Notes: a model not told the origin generated them from the letters alone. A stretch of DNA of 22,951 nt from Lactonifactor sp050944855 (GCA_050944855.1 JBMNRU010000030.1:1-22951); one strand, 5' to 3'. Positions 13,043-21,843 are shown, numbered from the stretch's first letter. Numbers and translations are program-made.

Positions 13043-14466
13043 CTTGTATGCTCCTTTTGCTGTATTTTATCACAGACGGCAGACCTACTACAAGCCTCCC
13101 GGGTAATCCCAAAGACTTCTTTGCTCAGCAGCAGCAGGGCTGTCAGATTCGGTATGGCCATCATACCATTCATGGTATCTGCAACTTCCCAGATGAACCC
13201 GCTTCCCAGAGTGCAGCCCGGAAAAATACAAAACAGGTAAAGCAACTGATACCATCGTCTGCCTCGTCCGTGAAACAAATAGGTTACTGCCTGCATTCCA
13301 AAATAAGACCAGCCAATAATAGTGGCAAAAGCAAACAACACCGTGGCCACTGCCAGAAACTTTCCCCCGTTGGGAATCGCCGTAGAAAATGCCATTCCCG
13401 TCAGCGTGGTGCCATCCACACCTTCCATCCCTGAAGATAAATGAAGCAAACCAATTTCCGGCTGGTACACGCCGGAAGTAAGAATCACCAGCGCTGTGAT
13501 CGTACAGACGATCATAGTATCTACAAATACTTCAAAAATCGCCCACATTCCCTGCACCGCAGGTTCTTTTACATGAGCGGCAGCATGAGCCATAACAGAG
13601 GTGCCCAAACCGGCTTCATTGGAGAAAATGCCTCTTGCAACTCCCATTTTCACTGCCTGCTGCACACTGTATCCGGCGATGCCGCCGCCAGCCGCCACAG
13701 GTGTAAATGCACATGTTACAATAGACGCCAATGCTTCCGGAAGCTGTTCTGCATGACAAAAGATTACAAAACAGCCGCCAGCCAGGTAAAAAATTGCCAT
13801 AAAGGGAACCAGACGTTCCGTCAGACGTCCGATTCTTTGTATTCCACCGAACAAAACCAAAGCAGTCACTGCCATCACCAGCAGCGCAGTCACCGCTGTG
13901 GGAATCCCAAAAGCTCCTTTTAACCCGGCTGCCATGGCATTTGCCTGTGTCATATTCCCCATTCCCAGCGAAGCCATAATGCAGCATATGGAAAAAATTA
14001 CGGCCAGCCACCGACAGTGGAGCCCCTGTTCCATATAAAACATAGCTCCGCCATTCCAGTTTCCGTCTTTGTCCTTTTTCCGATAGCGAATTCCCAGAAC
14101 ACTTTCCGCATAGGCTGTCATCATACCGAAAAAAGCAGAGATCCACATCCAGAAAACCGCTCCCGGTCCGCCGGTAAGAATCGCCGTGGCAACGCCCGTA
14201 ATATTGCCGGTTCCCAGCGTTGCTGCCAGTGCCGTACAAAAGGACTGAAACTGAGAAATGCTTCCCTTTTCTCCTGCATGATGTGCTTCGCCGGAACGGA
14301 ATAATGACAATAATGTCTGTCCGATCCACAATTTTACATGGCGTATCTGAAACCATCCGCATCCGACCGTCAAATAAATTCCGGTAAATAAAAAAACGGC
14401 AATCATACCCGGCCCCCAGACAAACTGGTTCACCCCATGATTGATAGACTCTAGCCAGAAAAACAT
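13039..14466 (-). CDS. Alanine/glycine:cation symporter, AGCS family
   Basis: A 475-residue integral membrane protein with about ten or eleven membrane helices. The AGCS signature is clear: TLGTGNITGVATAILTGGPG followed by AVFWMW, GGAMFYMEQGL, GMGNMTQAN and GIFSNEAGLGTSVMAHAAAH. Members import alanine or glycine with Na+ (or H+). I chose ATG 14466, with AGGTG 9 bases before it, over the in-frame GTG 14478, which lacks a ribosome site and lies inside a hairpin. It follows glycerate kinase by 83 bases and overlaps truA by 4. Substrate choice among small amino acids cannot be read from sequence. A large hairpin over the start may control expression. Confidence 0.93.
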   Translation of the reverse strand: MFFWLESINHGVNQFVWGPGMIAVFLFTGIYLTVGCGWFQIRHVKLWIGQTLLSLFRSGEAHHAGEKGSISQFQSFCTALAATLGTGNITGVATAILTGGPGAVFWMWISAFFGMMTAYAESVLGIRYRKKDKDGNWNGGAMFYMEQGLHCRWLAVIFSICCIMASLGMGNMTQANAMAAGLKGAFGIPTAVTALLVMAVTALVLFGGIQRIGRLTERLVPFMAIFYLAGGCFVIFCHAEQLPEALASIVTCAFTPVAAGGGIAGYSVQQAVKMGVARGIFSNEAGLGTSVMAHAAAHVKEPAVQGMWAIFEVFVDTMIVCTITALVILTSGVYQPEIGLLHLSSGMEGVDGTTLTGMAFSTAIPNGGKFLAVATVLFAFATIIGWSYFGMQAVTYLFHGRGRRWYQLLYLFCIFPGCTLGSGFIWEVADTMNGMMAIPNLTALLLLSKEVFGITREACSRSAVCDKIQQKEHTR

Positions 14467-14518
14467 AATACGCCGCACCTGACAAGTTTTTTATTATTGT
14501 CAGCATATGCGGCGTATT
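14467..14518 (-). promoter_or_regulatory. Hairpin covering the symporter ribosome site
   Basis: AATACGCCGCA (14467-14477) pairs with TGCGGCGTATT (14508-14518), and inside it CTGACAA (14479-14485) pairs with TTGTCAG (14497-14503). The AGGTG ribosome site of the symporter sits at the junction and inner stem, and the base of the hairpin touches the ATG. On the minus strand the stem is followed by ATGTTTTTC, so it may act as a leaky terminator after glycerate kinase, a translational block, or both. Confidence 0.7.
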
Positions 14519-14549
14519 TTTCTCTTATGCGCTTTCTCTCATCATTCTT

Positions 14550-15686
14550 TTATCTGTTCGTACATTTTATCAGACGCAGTATATTATCAACGGTAAGCCT
14601 CATATTTTCCTCACTCTTGAACCGGCTGACGGAAAAATCTTCCGGAAGACGGTTGATGGTAAATACAGAAGTTACCCCCATCTCATAGGCCTTTTCAATA
14701 TCTGCAGCTGCACCTCCGGCAATTACGACAACCGGCACTTTCTTTTCCTTCGCCCGGCTGGCTACACCGATAACTACTTTTCCCCGAAGACTCTGGGTAT
14801 CCATCTTTCCTTCTCCGGTAAAAATCATATCTGCATCGGCGATCATCTCATCAAATTTCACTGTGTCCAAAACGGTTTCAATGCCCATCTGCAGAGTAGA
14901 GTCAAAAAATGCTGCCATACCGGCTCCCATAGCGCCGGCTGCTCCGCCGCCGGGAAGTGTGCGAACCGGGACTTTCAAATCTCTTTCCATAATTTCACAA
15001 ATATGGATAAGTCCCTGATCCAGCCGTCTCACCATTTCTTCATCGGCACCCTTCTGCGGTCCGAAAATATAGGCGGCACCGGTCTCACCATACATGGGAT
15101 TATCAATATCACACATAGTAATAATCTCCACACCTTCCAGTTCCTTCGCCTTTTCTGAGCAGTCAATCCGCACCACATCTTTCAGAGTCTCTCCCACGGG
15201 TACAAAAGTTTGTCCGGCCTCATTATAAAAACGGATACCGACTGCCGCTGCTGCGCCGCACCCGGCATCATTGGTACAGGAACCGCCCAGGCCCACGATG
15301 ATTTTCTTGCATCCGGCTGCTGCCGCTGCCAGAATCAGCTGACCCACCCCATAGGTCGTGGTTTTTTCCGGATTTTTATTGTTTTCAACCAAAGGAAGAC
15401 CGGCACAGGCTGCCATCTCCACAACAGCGGTTGTGCCATCCGGCATCCTTCCATAGAATCCTTCCATTTCTTCCCCATAAGGCCCCTTCACAGAAAGACT
15501 CTCCTTTTTTCCTCCCAGAGCCGCCAGAAAACAGTCTACACTTCCCTCACCGCCGTCGGCAACAGGAACAGATATCACCGTACAATCAGGGAAATGTTCC
15601 TTCACTTTTTGCTCTATAATATGGCAAATCTGCCCGGAACTTAACGTTCCTTTAAAAGAATCCGGAATCAATACCACTTTTTTCAT
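14550..15686 (-). CDS. Glycerate kinase (PF02595 type)
   Basis: The 378-residue protein phosphorylates D-glycerate with ATP, feeding serine/glycerate carbon into glycolysis. Family motifs are PDSFKGTLSS (residues 8-17), VADGGEGS (42-49), GLGGSCTNDAG (132-142) and the C-terminal FTGEGKMDTQSLRGK. Length agrees with the GarK/GlxK family (about 380). Bacterial members make 2-phosphoglycerate; which position is phosphorylated here is family knowledge. ATG 15686 has GAGGGG 9 bases upstream. It is transcribed divergently from phosphofructokinase and followed by the amino acid symporter. The promoter overlaps an inverted repeat, so regulation by a DNA-binding protein is likely. Confidence 0.95.
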   Translation of the reverse strand: MKKVVLIPDSFKGTLSSGQICHIIEQKVKEHFPDCTVISVPVADGGEGSVDCFLAALGGKKESLSVKGPYGEEMEGFYGRMPDGTTAVVEMAACAGLPLVENNKNPEKTTTYGVGQLILAAAAAGCKKIIVGLGGSCTNDAGCGAAAAVGIRFYNEAGQTFVPVGETLKDVVRIDCSEKAKELEGVEIITMCDIDNPMYGETGAAYIFGPQKGADEEMVRRLDQGLIHICEIMERDLKVPVRTLPGGGAAGAMGAGMAAFFDSTLQMGIETVLDTVKFDEMIADADMIFTGEGKMDTQSLRGKVVIGVASRAKEKKVPVVVIAGGAAADIEKAYEMGVTSVFTINRLPEDFSVSRFKSEENMRLTVDNILRLIKCTNR

Positions 15687-15717
15687 CTGTTTTTACCCCT
15701 CTTCTTTCTTTTTTCTC

Positions 15718-15769
15718 AGAATAGCATATTTTCCAAAACTGCACAACAATTTGTATTTTTTATGTGCAG
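15718..15769 (-). promoter_or_regulatory. Glycerate kinase promoter with overlapping inverted repeat
   Basis: On the minus strand TTGTGC (15746-15741) and TATTCT (15723-15718) are 17 bases apart, with TGC giving an extended -10. CTGCACA (15739-15745) and TGTGCAG (15763-15769) form a 7-bp inverted repeat, centre to centre 24 bp, one arm covering the -35 box: a candidate operator. Confidence 0.6.
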
Positions 15770-15807
15770 GTTTCTATTCTTTTGCTAATGCATATTTTTC
15801 AAAATTA

Positions 15808-15848
15808 TGGTATACTTTATCGTGCGAAGCACGCCTGCCCTTAGGGCA
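15808..15848 (+). promoter_or_regulatory. Phosphofructokinase promoter and 5' stem-loops
   Basis: TGGTATACT (15808-15816) is an extended -10; no good -35 is seen. The transcript should start near 15822, almost exactly at the first base of the hairpin CGTGC-GAA-GCACG (15821-15833). A second hairpin TGCCC-TTA-GGGCA (15836-15848) follows. Two stacked stem-loops at the very 5' end would protect the mRNA from 5' decay. Confidence 0.6.
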
Positions 15849-15886
15849 ATCTATTTTATCAGAATACGTTCGGAAAGGGGAACAAT

Positions 15887-17113
15887 ATGAAAAAAATGAA
15901 TCTTATCGTGGGACAGTCAGGCGGACCGACAGCCGCTATCAACAGCAGTTTATACGGAGTGGTATCAGAAGCTCTCCGCCAGGACAGATATATTGATCAG
16001 GTATACGGCATGGTAAACGGAATTGAGGGATTCCTGGCCGGACGTGTACTGAACTTCAGAGAAGCACTTCCCGGAGAATCCTTAAAAGGTCTGACCACCA
16101 CACCAGGCGCTTACCTGGGATCCTGTCGTTATAAATTGCCGGAAGATCTGTCTGATCCGGTTTATCCTGCATTATTTAAAAAATTTGAAGAATTGGAAAT
16201 CGGCTACTTTTTCTACATCGGCGGCAATGACTCTATGGATACCGTAAGCAAATTATCCCGTTATGCAGCCTCTATCGGAAGCGATATCCGCGTCATGGGA
16301 GAACCTAAAACAGTAGACAACGATTTAGTACTCACCGACCACACACCCGGCTTCGGAAGTGCTGCCAAATATGTGGCTACTACTGTACGGGAAATCGTAA
16401 TCGATGCAAATGTATACGAAACCCGTTCCGTTACGATCGTAGAGATTATGGGACGTCATGCAGGCTGGCTGACAGCTGCCAGCGCACTGGCAAGAAAACA
16501 AGTTGGCGACAACCCGCTGTTAATCTATCTTCCGGAAGTTGCTTTTGAAGTAGAGACCTTTATTGCTCAGGTAGAAGCTGCTCTGGAGAAAAATCCTAAC
16601 GTAATCGTATGTGTATCCGAGGGAATCCACACAGCAGACGGTACCTTCATCTGCGAACTGGACAACAACGTGGGAGTGGACAGCTTCGGTCACAAAATGC
16701 TCGCAGGCTGCGGCAAATACCTGGAAAACCTGGTAAAAGACCGTCTCCATGTAAAAGCACGTTCCGTAGAACTGAACGTAAGTCAGCGCTGCTCCTCTAC
16801 CATGATGTCCGCAACGGACCAGAAAGAAGCCATCGGTGCCGGCGAATTCGGTGTCCGCGCAGCATTAAAAGGCGAAACCGGCAAGATGATCTCTTATGTA
16901 CGTCAGTCCGATCATCCATACCGTCTGACATACGGTCTGGAGGATGTAAATGATATCTGTAATAAAGAAAAAACCGTACCTCTGGAATGGATCATCAACG
17001 ATGGCTCTGATGTTTCCGAAGAATTCCTGATCTATGCACTTCCGCTGGTTCAGGGAGATGTGGAAATACCAAAAGGAGCCGACGGACTTCCTGTATTTGT
17101 CTCCAGAAAATAA
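15887..17113 (+). CDS. pfp: 6-phosphofructokinase, predicted PPi-dependent
   Basis: The 408-residue protein converts fructose 6-phosphate to fructose 1,6-bisphosphate. It has the N-terminal GQSGGPTAAINSSLYG, the catalytic TVDND (Asp144) and substrate region MGRHAGWLTAASALAR. Two residues mark the PPi-dependent class: Asp115 in GGNDS, where ATP enzymes have Gly, and Lys141 in PKTVDND, where ATP enzymes have Gly. Use of pyrophosphate makes the step reversible and saves ATP, common in anaerobic Firmicutes. The start ATG 15887 has GAAAGGGG upstream. The gene is monocistronic with its own promoter, 5' hairpins and terminator, and its third positions are GC-richer than those of the ICE, as expected for a highly expressed core gene. 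Confidence 0.95.
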   Translation: MKKMNLIVGQSGGPTAAINSSLYGVVSEALRQDRYIDQVYGMVNGIEGFLAGRVLNFREALPGESLKGLTTTPGAYLGSCRYKLPEDLSDPVYPALFKKFEELEIGYFFYIGGNDSMDTVSKLSRYAASIGSDIRVMGEPKTVDNDLVLTDHTPGFGSAAKYVATTVREIVIDANVYETRSVTIVEIMGRHAGWLTAASALARKQVGDNPLLIYLPEVAFEVETFIAQVEAALEKNPNVIVCVSEGIHTADGTFICELDNNVGVDSFGHKMLAGCGKYLENLVKDRLHVKARSVELNVSQRCSSTMMSATDQKEAIGAGEFGVRAALKGETGKMISYVRQSDHPYRLTYGLEDVNDICNKEKTVPLEWIINDGSDVSEEFLIYALPLVQGDVEIPKGADGLPVFVSRK

Positions 17114-17147
17114 TTGCAAAATATAGGTAAATCCATAAACTACTCAT

Positions 17148-17198
17148 AAAAGGGTGCCGGTTCCTAAATGATTACCATTTACAATCCGGCACCCTTTT
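17148..17198. terminator. Bidirectional terminator between pfp and tetR
   Basis: AAAAGGGTGCCGG (17148-17160) pairs perfectly with CCGGCACCCTTTT (17186-17198), giving T-runs in both directions. It serves both converging genes. Just beyond is a 12-bp palindrome TACCTATAGGTA (17201-17212) of unknown meaning. Confidence 0.92.
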
Positions 17199-17223
17199 TA
17201 TACCTATAGGTATTGCTTTTTTC

Positions 17224-17841
17224 TTACTGCAGATTATTCATAATAATGTCGCAGATACGTATTTTGGCCTCTTCCAGTGAAATGTCCGACAGCGCATGCT
17301 CTCTGTTCGCCATGACAAAAAATCCCATAAAATTAGAGATTAATATAAAATATTTTAGACTTCCGGGCAGATCTACAGCAACACTGCCTTCTTCTTCCCC
17401 TTTCTGCAGTATAACATCCAGAACTCCCAGCAGTTCTTTATGCTTTTCATCCACCAAAGCTTCCATGCCGCCTCTCTGCACCTTTTCCTGCATTTCTCCC
17501 GCACATCTGGAAAGACGCAGGAAATGAATCCCCGCGCTTTGCCGATGCACATTATGCTCGATCCAATCCAGGCTCAGCAGAATCTGCTCTTTCATTGTTG
17601 CTGCGCACTTTATTTTTTCTTCCACCGCTTCAATCCGCTGCTGTATATCCCATCTCAGCGCGTTATCAATGATTTCTTCCTTACTGGAAAAATACTCATA
17701 AGCCGTACCTTTTCCGATACCCGCCTTGTGTGCGATATCCGAAACCTTCAGTCCGCTGATCTCCTCTTCTTCTATTAAATCAATCACTGCTTGATACATA
17801 GCCAATACCTTACTGTTGGTATCTCTATCTTTCTTCTTCAT
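17224..17841 (-). CDS. TetR-family repressor of the RND operon
   Basis: A 205-residue TetR/AcrR regulator. The HTH spans about residues 31-52 (LKVSDIAHKAGIGKGTAYEY then FSSKEE), the strongest match in the family; the C-terminal two thirds is a helical, variable ligand and dimer domain. The gene begins inside the last codons of the RND permease gene: its ATG 17841 overlaps the permease stop by 17 bases in another frame, so translation is coupled. A 14-bp palindrome over the transcription start of the operon (21787-21800) is the natural operator, which would make this an autoregulated efflux operon induced by the pump substrate. That pairing is inference from context. Confidence 0.92.
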   Translation of the reverse strand: MKKKDRDTNSKVLAMYQAVIDLIEEEEISGLKVSDIAHKAGIGKGTAYEYFSSKEEIIDNALRWDIQQRIEAVEEKIKCAATMKEQILLSLDWIEHNVHRQSAGIHFLRLSRCAGEMQEKVQRGGMEALVDEKHKELLGVLDVILQKGEEEGSVAVDLPGSLKYFILISNFMGFFVMANREHALSDISLEEAKIRICDIIMNNLQ

Positions 17842-20800
17842 CCTGCAGTCTCACCTCATCTTTTCTGTAATGCTTTTTACGATTCAGGATATCGTAGACA
17901 CATGGCACAATAAACAAGGTCAGCAGTGTACCATACAGCAAGCCTCCGATTGTAACGATAGCCATTGGCTGCACCATATCGCCGCCCATTCCAAGGCCCA
18001 TGGCCATGGTTGTCAAACCTAATATAGTAGTCAATGCGGTCATCACGATTGGGCGAAGTCTGGCTTTCCCTGCCTCAATGATAGCCTCTCGCTTCTCCAT
18101 GCCTTCCCGGCGCAGCTGGTTGATATAATCTACCATTACAATACCATTATTTACAATGATACCGGACAGCATTACAAATCCCACCATCGCAATTACACTG
18201 AATTCCTGACCGGTGATCGCCAGACCCAGAAAACCGCCGGTAAAAGCAAGAGGAATAGTAAACATAATGATAAATGGCGATAACAGGGACTGGAACTGAG
18301 CCACCATGATCAGATAAATGAACAGAATGGCCAGACTCAGCATCAGCATCAGCTGTTCCATGGCCTCGTTGATGCTTACATCTTCACCGGCCATCTCCAG
18401 TGTATAACCTTCCGGTGCCACATATTTATCCAGTTCGGCTTTCACATCGGCACTTACCAGACCGATATTGTGACTGCTGTCAACTCCTGCAGTTACCTGC
18501 ATATATCGCTGCTGCGCATCACGGTTAATACTTTGCGGCGTCTTAGCATCTTCAAAAGAGGCAATATCGCCGATACGGATTTCTTCTTCCTCGTTCTCAC
18601 TGTTCGTCACCGTAATGGTCATATTTTTGATGCCATCCCTGGTCAGCTGCTCATCTGCCTCATTTCTTACATATACCTCGTAATCCTTTGTATCTGTGGA
18701 AATGGTCGTTGCTGATGTAGCCTCTGCAACTTTCGCATAGATCTCCTGAAATACCTGTGCAACCGTCAGCTTATATTCCATTGCTTTTGCCTTATCTACC
18801 TGAATTCGGTATTCCTCATCTGCCTCCTGCATGCCATCGTCTACATTTTCCGTACCTTCCACCTGGCTTACAATCTCAGCCACATCCGTGGAAATCTTCT
18901 GAAGCGTATCCAGATCCTTTCCTTTAATCTGAATTTGAATACCGCTGCCTCCCAGTGCACTCATATCCATAGAAGACATGGACAGTGCCACTTCACAGCC
19001 TTCAATATCTTCCGTCCGATGAAGAATTTCTTTTTCCAATTCTTCTCCGCTCATCTTGCGGTCTTCTTCTTTTAATACCAGATACATGGTAATCGAATTC
19101 GTGGATCCTTCTGTCATACCGCTGATCATACTTCCTCCGGCCATAGCGCCGATGGTTTCAATATCCTCCAGATCTTCGATTGCCGCAATCACTTCATCTG
19201 CTTTTTCTGTGGTTTCCTCAAACAAGGCATCTTTATCCGTTGTCACAGTGATGGTTGCCTGAGTACTTTCCATATCCGGCATAAAAGCGGTTCCCTTGCT
19301 CAAAGACCATACCATACTCAGTCCAAACAGTACCAGCGCGCCTACGATCACAATTACCTTATGACGCAATGCTTTTTCTATCAGTTTCGCATATTGATTT
19401 CGAATACTCTCCAGAAGTTTTGTCTGTTTCGTCTGGGTATTTCGCAAAAGACCGGCTGACATCATAGGCACCAGTGTTAGCGCTATTGCCAGACTGGCCG
19501 CCAGCGAATACCCAATGGTAAGACCCATATCTACAAATAACTGTCTTGTGATACCCTCTGTAAATACAATCGGTACAAATACACAGATCGTGGTGAGGGT
19601 GGATGCCATAATCGCGCCGGCAACCTGCTGTGCACCTTCAATGGCAGCCTTTTTCGCCGGTACTCCCTCGTTGCGCTTACGGTAAATATTTTCAATAACA
19701 ACAATGGAGTTATCCACTAACATACCTACACCTAACGCCAAACCCGACAGAGAAATAACATTTAATGTAACGCCGCTGAAATACATAAGTACAATGGCTG
19801 TCACTACACTGATCGGGATAGAGCAGGCGATGACAAAGGTAGGCCTGATATCTTTTAAGAAGAAAAACAGAATTAAAATAGCCAGAATCGCACCATAAAG
19901 CAGATTATGCAGAACAGAATCCACTACCATATCAATGTAAATACCCTGGTTCATCAGTACCGAGACCTGAAAATCTTCATACTCTGTCTCTAATTGATCA
20001 AATTTTTCTAAAATTCTATCCGTTACATCACCGGTAGAATACCCGGTCTGCTTCTCAATGGATAATACCACACCAGGTTTTCCGTTCAGACGGGCATACA
20101 CTTCATCCGAATCATCCGTCACGATCACATCTGCCACATCCGACAGGCGAATAGGATCCAGGCCATCAATGCCCATATCCAGAATCACCAGATCGGCCAG
20201 ATCGGAGGTCTCTTTAACTTCCTCTCCTACTTTCACCAGATAGTCTACTCCATCCTCCGTTACATAGCCTGCCGGCATGGAAAAGTTCTCTGCCGTCAGG
20301 ATTCCTTTTACCATCTCAGAAGTAAGAATTCCGTGAAGATCTGCATTATCCAGAGTTGTCTCTTTTGTTTCTTTTAATTGCTCTCTTCCGGAATCCAACT
20401 GTTCTTCTGCACTGTTTAGCTGCTGCTCCGCCGACGCCAACTGACTGCTGCCGGAATCTATTTTAATCTGAGCCATGCTCATTTCCACTGATGCCAGTCT
20501 TTTCTGAATTTCCAGATCGGAAGCACCTTTCTGAATTTCTGCCTTTCCGGCATCAATATTGGCTTTCGCCTCATCCAGCGTTGATTGCTGCGTTTCTAAT
20601 TCCTGTATCGAGGTCTCCAAGCTGTCCATGGCCTCTTCAATACTACCGGCAGCCATCCCCTGACTCCGCAGCTGACTTAATATTCCATTTGCCTGCGTTT
20701 GGATCGCTGCTGCATTTTCATTGGCAGCTGCCAGCTGCTGCTGAAGCAGCACAATGGTCTGCTGTGCGGCAGCCACTTCATCAGCACTGCTTGCAGGATT

Positions 20801-21766
20801 ATCCACAATAGCCTGTTGTTCATCCATCTGACTCTGGATCGCTGCCGGAGCCTGTAAGCCTTTTAAACATCCCTCCAATAGTTCCTTTATCTGTGCACAC
20901 TGAGCAATTCCCTGTTTCAGCAACGCAGAATTCTTGTCATAATCCAAGGCTTTCTCATGCTCTTCCAGTTCCGCCAAAGCTGTGTCCATAGCAGCACCTG
21001 CCTTGCCAAACTCACTGTCTGCCTGGGCTTTTCCTTCATTCAGCTGGTTTTGACCTGCCGCCAGTCCTGCTTTTCCACTCGCGATCTGATTTTTTCCGTT
21101 ATCCACTTCTGCCTGGGCATCTGCCAGTTCCTGTTCTGCCTCTTCAAATTCACCGGACACGGCTGCTCTTACCTTTGCATTCACCTCGTCCAGCTTTTCC
21201 TGACGGATAATGACATCCACACGCTCTGTGACTCCACCTACGGGGGTCACACTGGCCACACCATCAATACTTTCTACTTCTGCTTCCACATTTCTGGAAA
21301 CAAAGGTAGACAGCTCTGCACTATCCATATCACCATTTTCCACGGCCGCCACCATAATCGGCATCATATCCGGATTCAGCTTCATGATAATGGGATCGCC
21401 TACACTGTCATCCCAAAAAGAACTAATCTGGTCCAGACTCTCCCGCATTTCTATGGTGACAGAGTCCATGTTGGCATCCTCCGCAAATTCCAGAACGACC
21501 ATAGACATATTCGATGCCGATGTGGACATCACATTCTGAATATTGCTTACGGTAGCCATAGATTCCTCTATCGGCTTTGTCACGGTCTCTTCCACGGCTT
21601 CCGGACTCGCTCCCGGATAAGTAGTAATAACAACGGCATACGGCAGATTCATACTTGGGAATAAATCCGTATGCATTTTCGTAAAAGATACCACCCCCAG
21701 GATGATAATCAATACCACGGCTACCACTACGGTATAGGGCTTCTTAACGCTGTAACGTGATAACAT
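17825..21766 (-). CDS. RND-superfamily efflux permease with coiled-coil insert
   Basis: The 1,313-residue protein is an AcrB/SwrC-like exporter. Motifs include TM1 (about 11-30), the porter-domain start MHTDLFPSMNLPYAVVITTY (31-50), and GLALGVGMLVDNSIVVIENI in the central membrane block (Asp685 is the proton-relay Asp; the second Asp of AcrB is Asn here). The C-terminal half repeats the fold and ends in QEFSVIAMVGFVMLSGIIVN and MVDYINQLRREG. Residues about 203-475 are a Gln/Glu/Ala-rich coiled coil, absent from AcrB, inserted in the first extracellular domain. ATG 21766 is preceded by GAGGAGG at ideal spacing; the frame is open further but only across the promoter and operator. No adaptor or outer-membrane gene is nearby, as expected in a Gram-positive. 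Confidence 0.94.
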   Translation of the reverse strand: MLSRYSVKKPYTVVVAVVLIIILGVVSFTKMHTDLFPSMNLPYAVVITTYPGASPEAVEETVTKPIEESMATVSNIQNVMSTSASNMSMVVLEFAEDANMDSVTIEMRESLDQISSFWDDSVGDPIIMKLNPDMMPIMVAAVENGDMDSAELSTFVSRNVEAEVESIDGVASVTPVGGVTERVDVIIRQEKLDEVNAKVRAAVSGEFEEAEQELADAQAEVDNGKNQIASGKAGLAAGQNQLNEGKAQADSEFGKAGAAMDTALAELEEHEKALDYDKNSALLKQGIAQCAQIKELLEGCLKGLQAPAAIQSQMDEQQAIVDNPASSADEVAAAQQTIVLLQQQLAAANENAAAIQTQANGILSQLRSQGMAAGSIEEAMDSLETSIQELETQQSTLDEAKANIDAGKAEIQKGASDLEIQKRLASVEMSMAQIKIDSGSSQLASAEQQLNSAEEQLDSGREQLKETKETTLDNADLHGILTSEMVKGILTAENFSMPAGYVTEDGVDYLVKVGEEVKETSDLADLVILDMGIDGLDPIRLSDVADVIVTDDSDEVYARLNGKPGVVLSIEKQTGYSTGDVTDRILEKFDQLETEYEDFQVSVLMNQGIYIDMVVDSVLHNLLYGAILAILILFFFLKDIRPTFVIACSIPISVVTAIVLMYFSGVTLNVISLSGLALGVGMLVDNSIVVIENIYRKRNEGVPAKKAAIEGAQQVAGAIMASTLTTICVFVPIVFTEGITRQLFVDMGLTIGYSLAASLAIALTLVPMMSAGLLRNTQTKQTKLLESIRNQYAKLIEKALRHKVIVIVGALVLFGLSMVWSLSKGTAFMPDMESTQATITVTTDKDALFEETTEKADEVIAAIEDLEDIETIGAMAGGSMISGMTEGSTNSITMYLVLKEEDRKMSGEELEKEILHRTEDIEGCEVALSMSSMDMSALGGSGIQIQIKGKDLDTLQKISTDVAEIVSQVEGTENVDDGMQEADEEYRIQVDKAKAMEYKLTVAQVFQEIYAKVAEATSATTISTDTKDYEVYVRNEADEQLTRDGIKNMTITVTNSENEEEEIRIGDIASFEDAKTPQSINRDAQQRYMQVTAGVDSSHNIGLVSADVKAELDKYVAPEGYTLEMAGEDVSINEAMEQLMLMLSLAILFIYLIMVAQFQSLLSPFIIMFTIPLAFTGGFLGLAITGQEFSVIAMVGFVMLSGIIVNNGIVMVDYINQLRREGMEKREAIIEAGKARLRPIVMTALTTILGLTTMAMGLGMGGDMVQPMAIVTIGGLLYGTLLTLFIVPCVYDILNRKKHYRKDEVRLQDEEER

Positions 21767-21786
21767 ATGCTTCCTCCTCTTTTCCG

Positions 21787-21838
21787 ACCGACCGGTCGGT
21801 TCTGTGGAAATTATAAACCTGCTGCCATACAGTGTCAA
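21787..21838 (-). promoter_or_regulatory. RND-tetR operon promoter and TetR operator
   Basis: On the minus strand TTGACA (21838-21833) and TATAAT (21815-21810) are exactly 17 bases apart. The 14-bp perfect palindrome ACCGACCGGTCGGT (21787-21800) lies 9 bases downstream of the -10 box, over the start of transcription, so a bound repressor would block initiation. The -35 box lies just past the folC stop codon, so the operon has a fully separate start within a 77-base gap. Confidence 0.88.
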
Positions 21839-21843
21839 ACACT

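Noticed and set aside
12628..13434. 268-codon plus-strand ORF opposite truA and the symporter
   Set aside because: Antisense to two confirmed genes, Pro/Ser/Arg-rich and without a plausible start signal.
13616..14506. Minus-strand 296-codon frame overlapping the symporter gene
   Set aside because: Its product is Cys/Ser/Gly-rich with no domain, while the other frame encodes a textbook AGCS protein over the same DNA.
20957..21664. 235-codon plus-strand ORF inside the RND gene
   Set aside because: It is antisense to a well-supported coding region and its His/Cys-rich product reflects reverse-complement codon bias.
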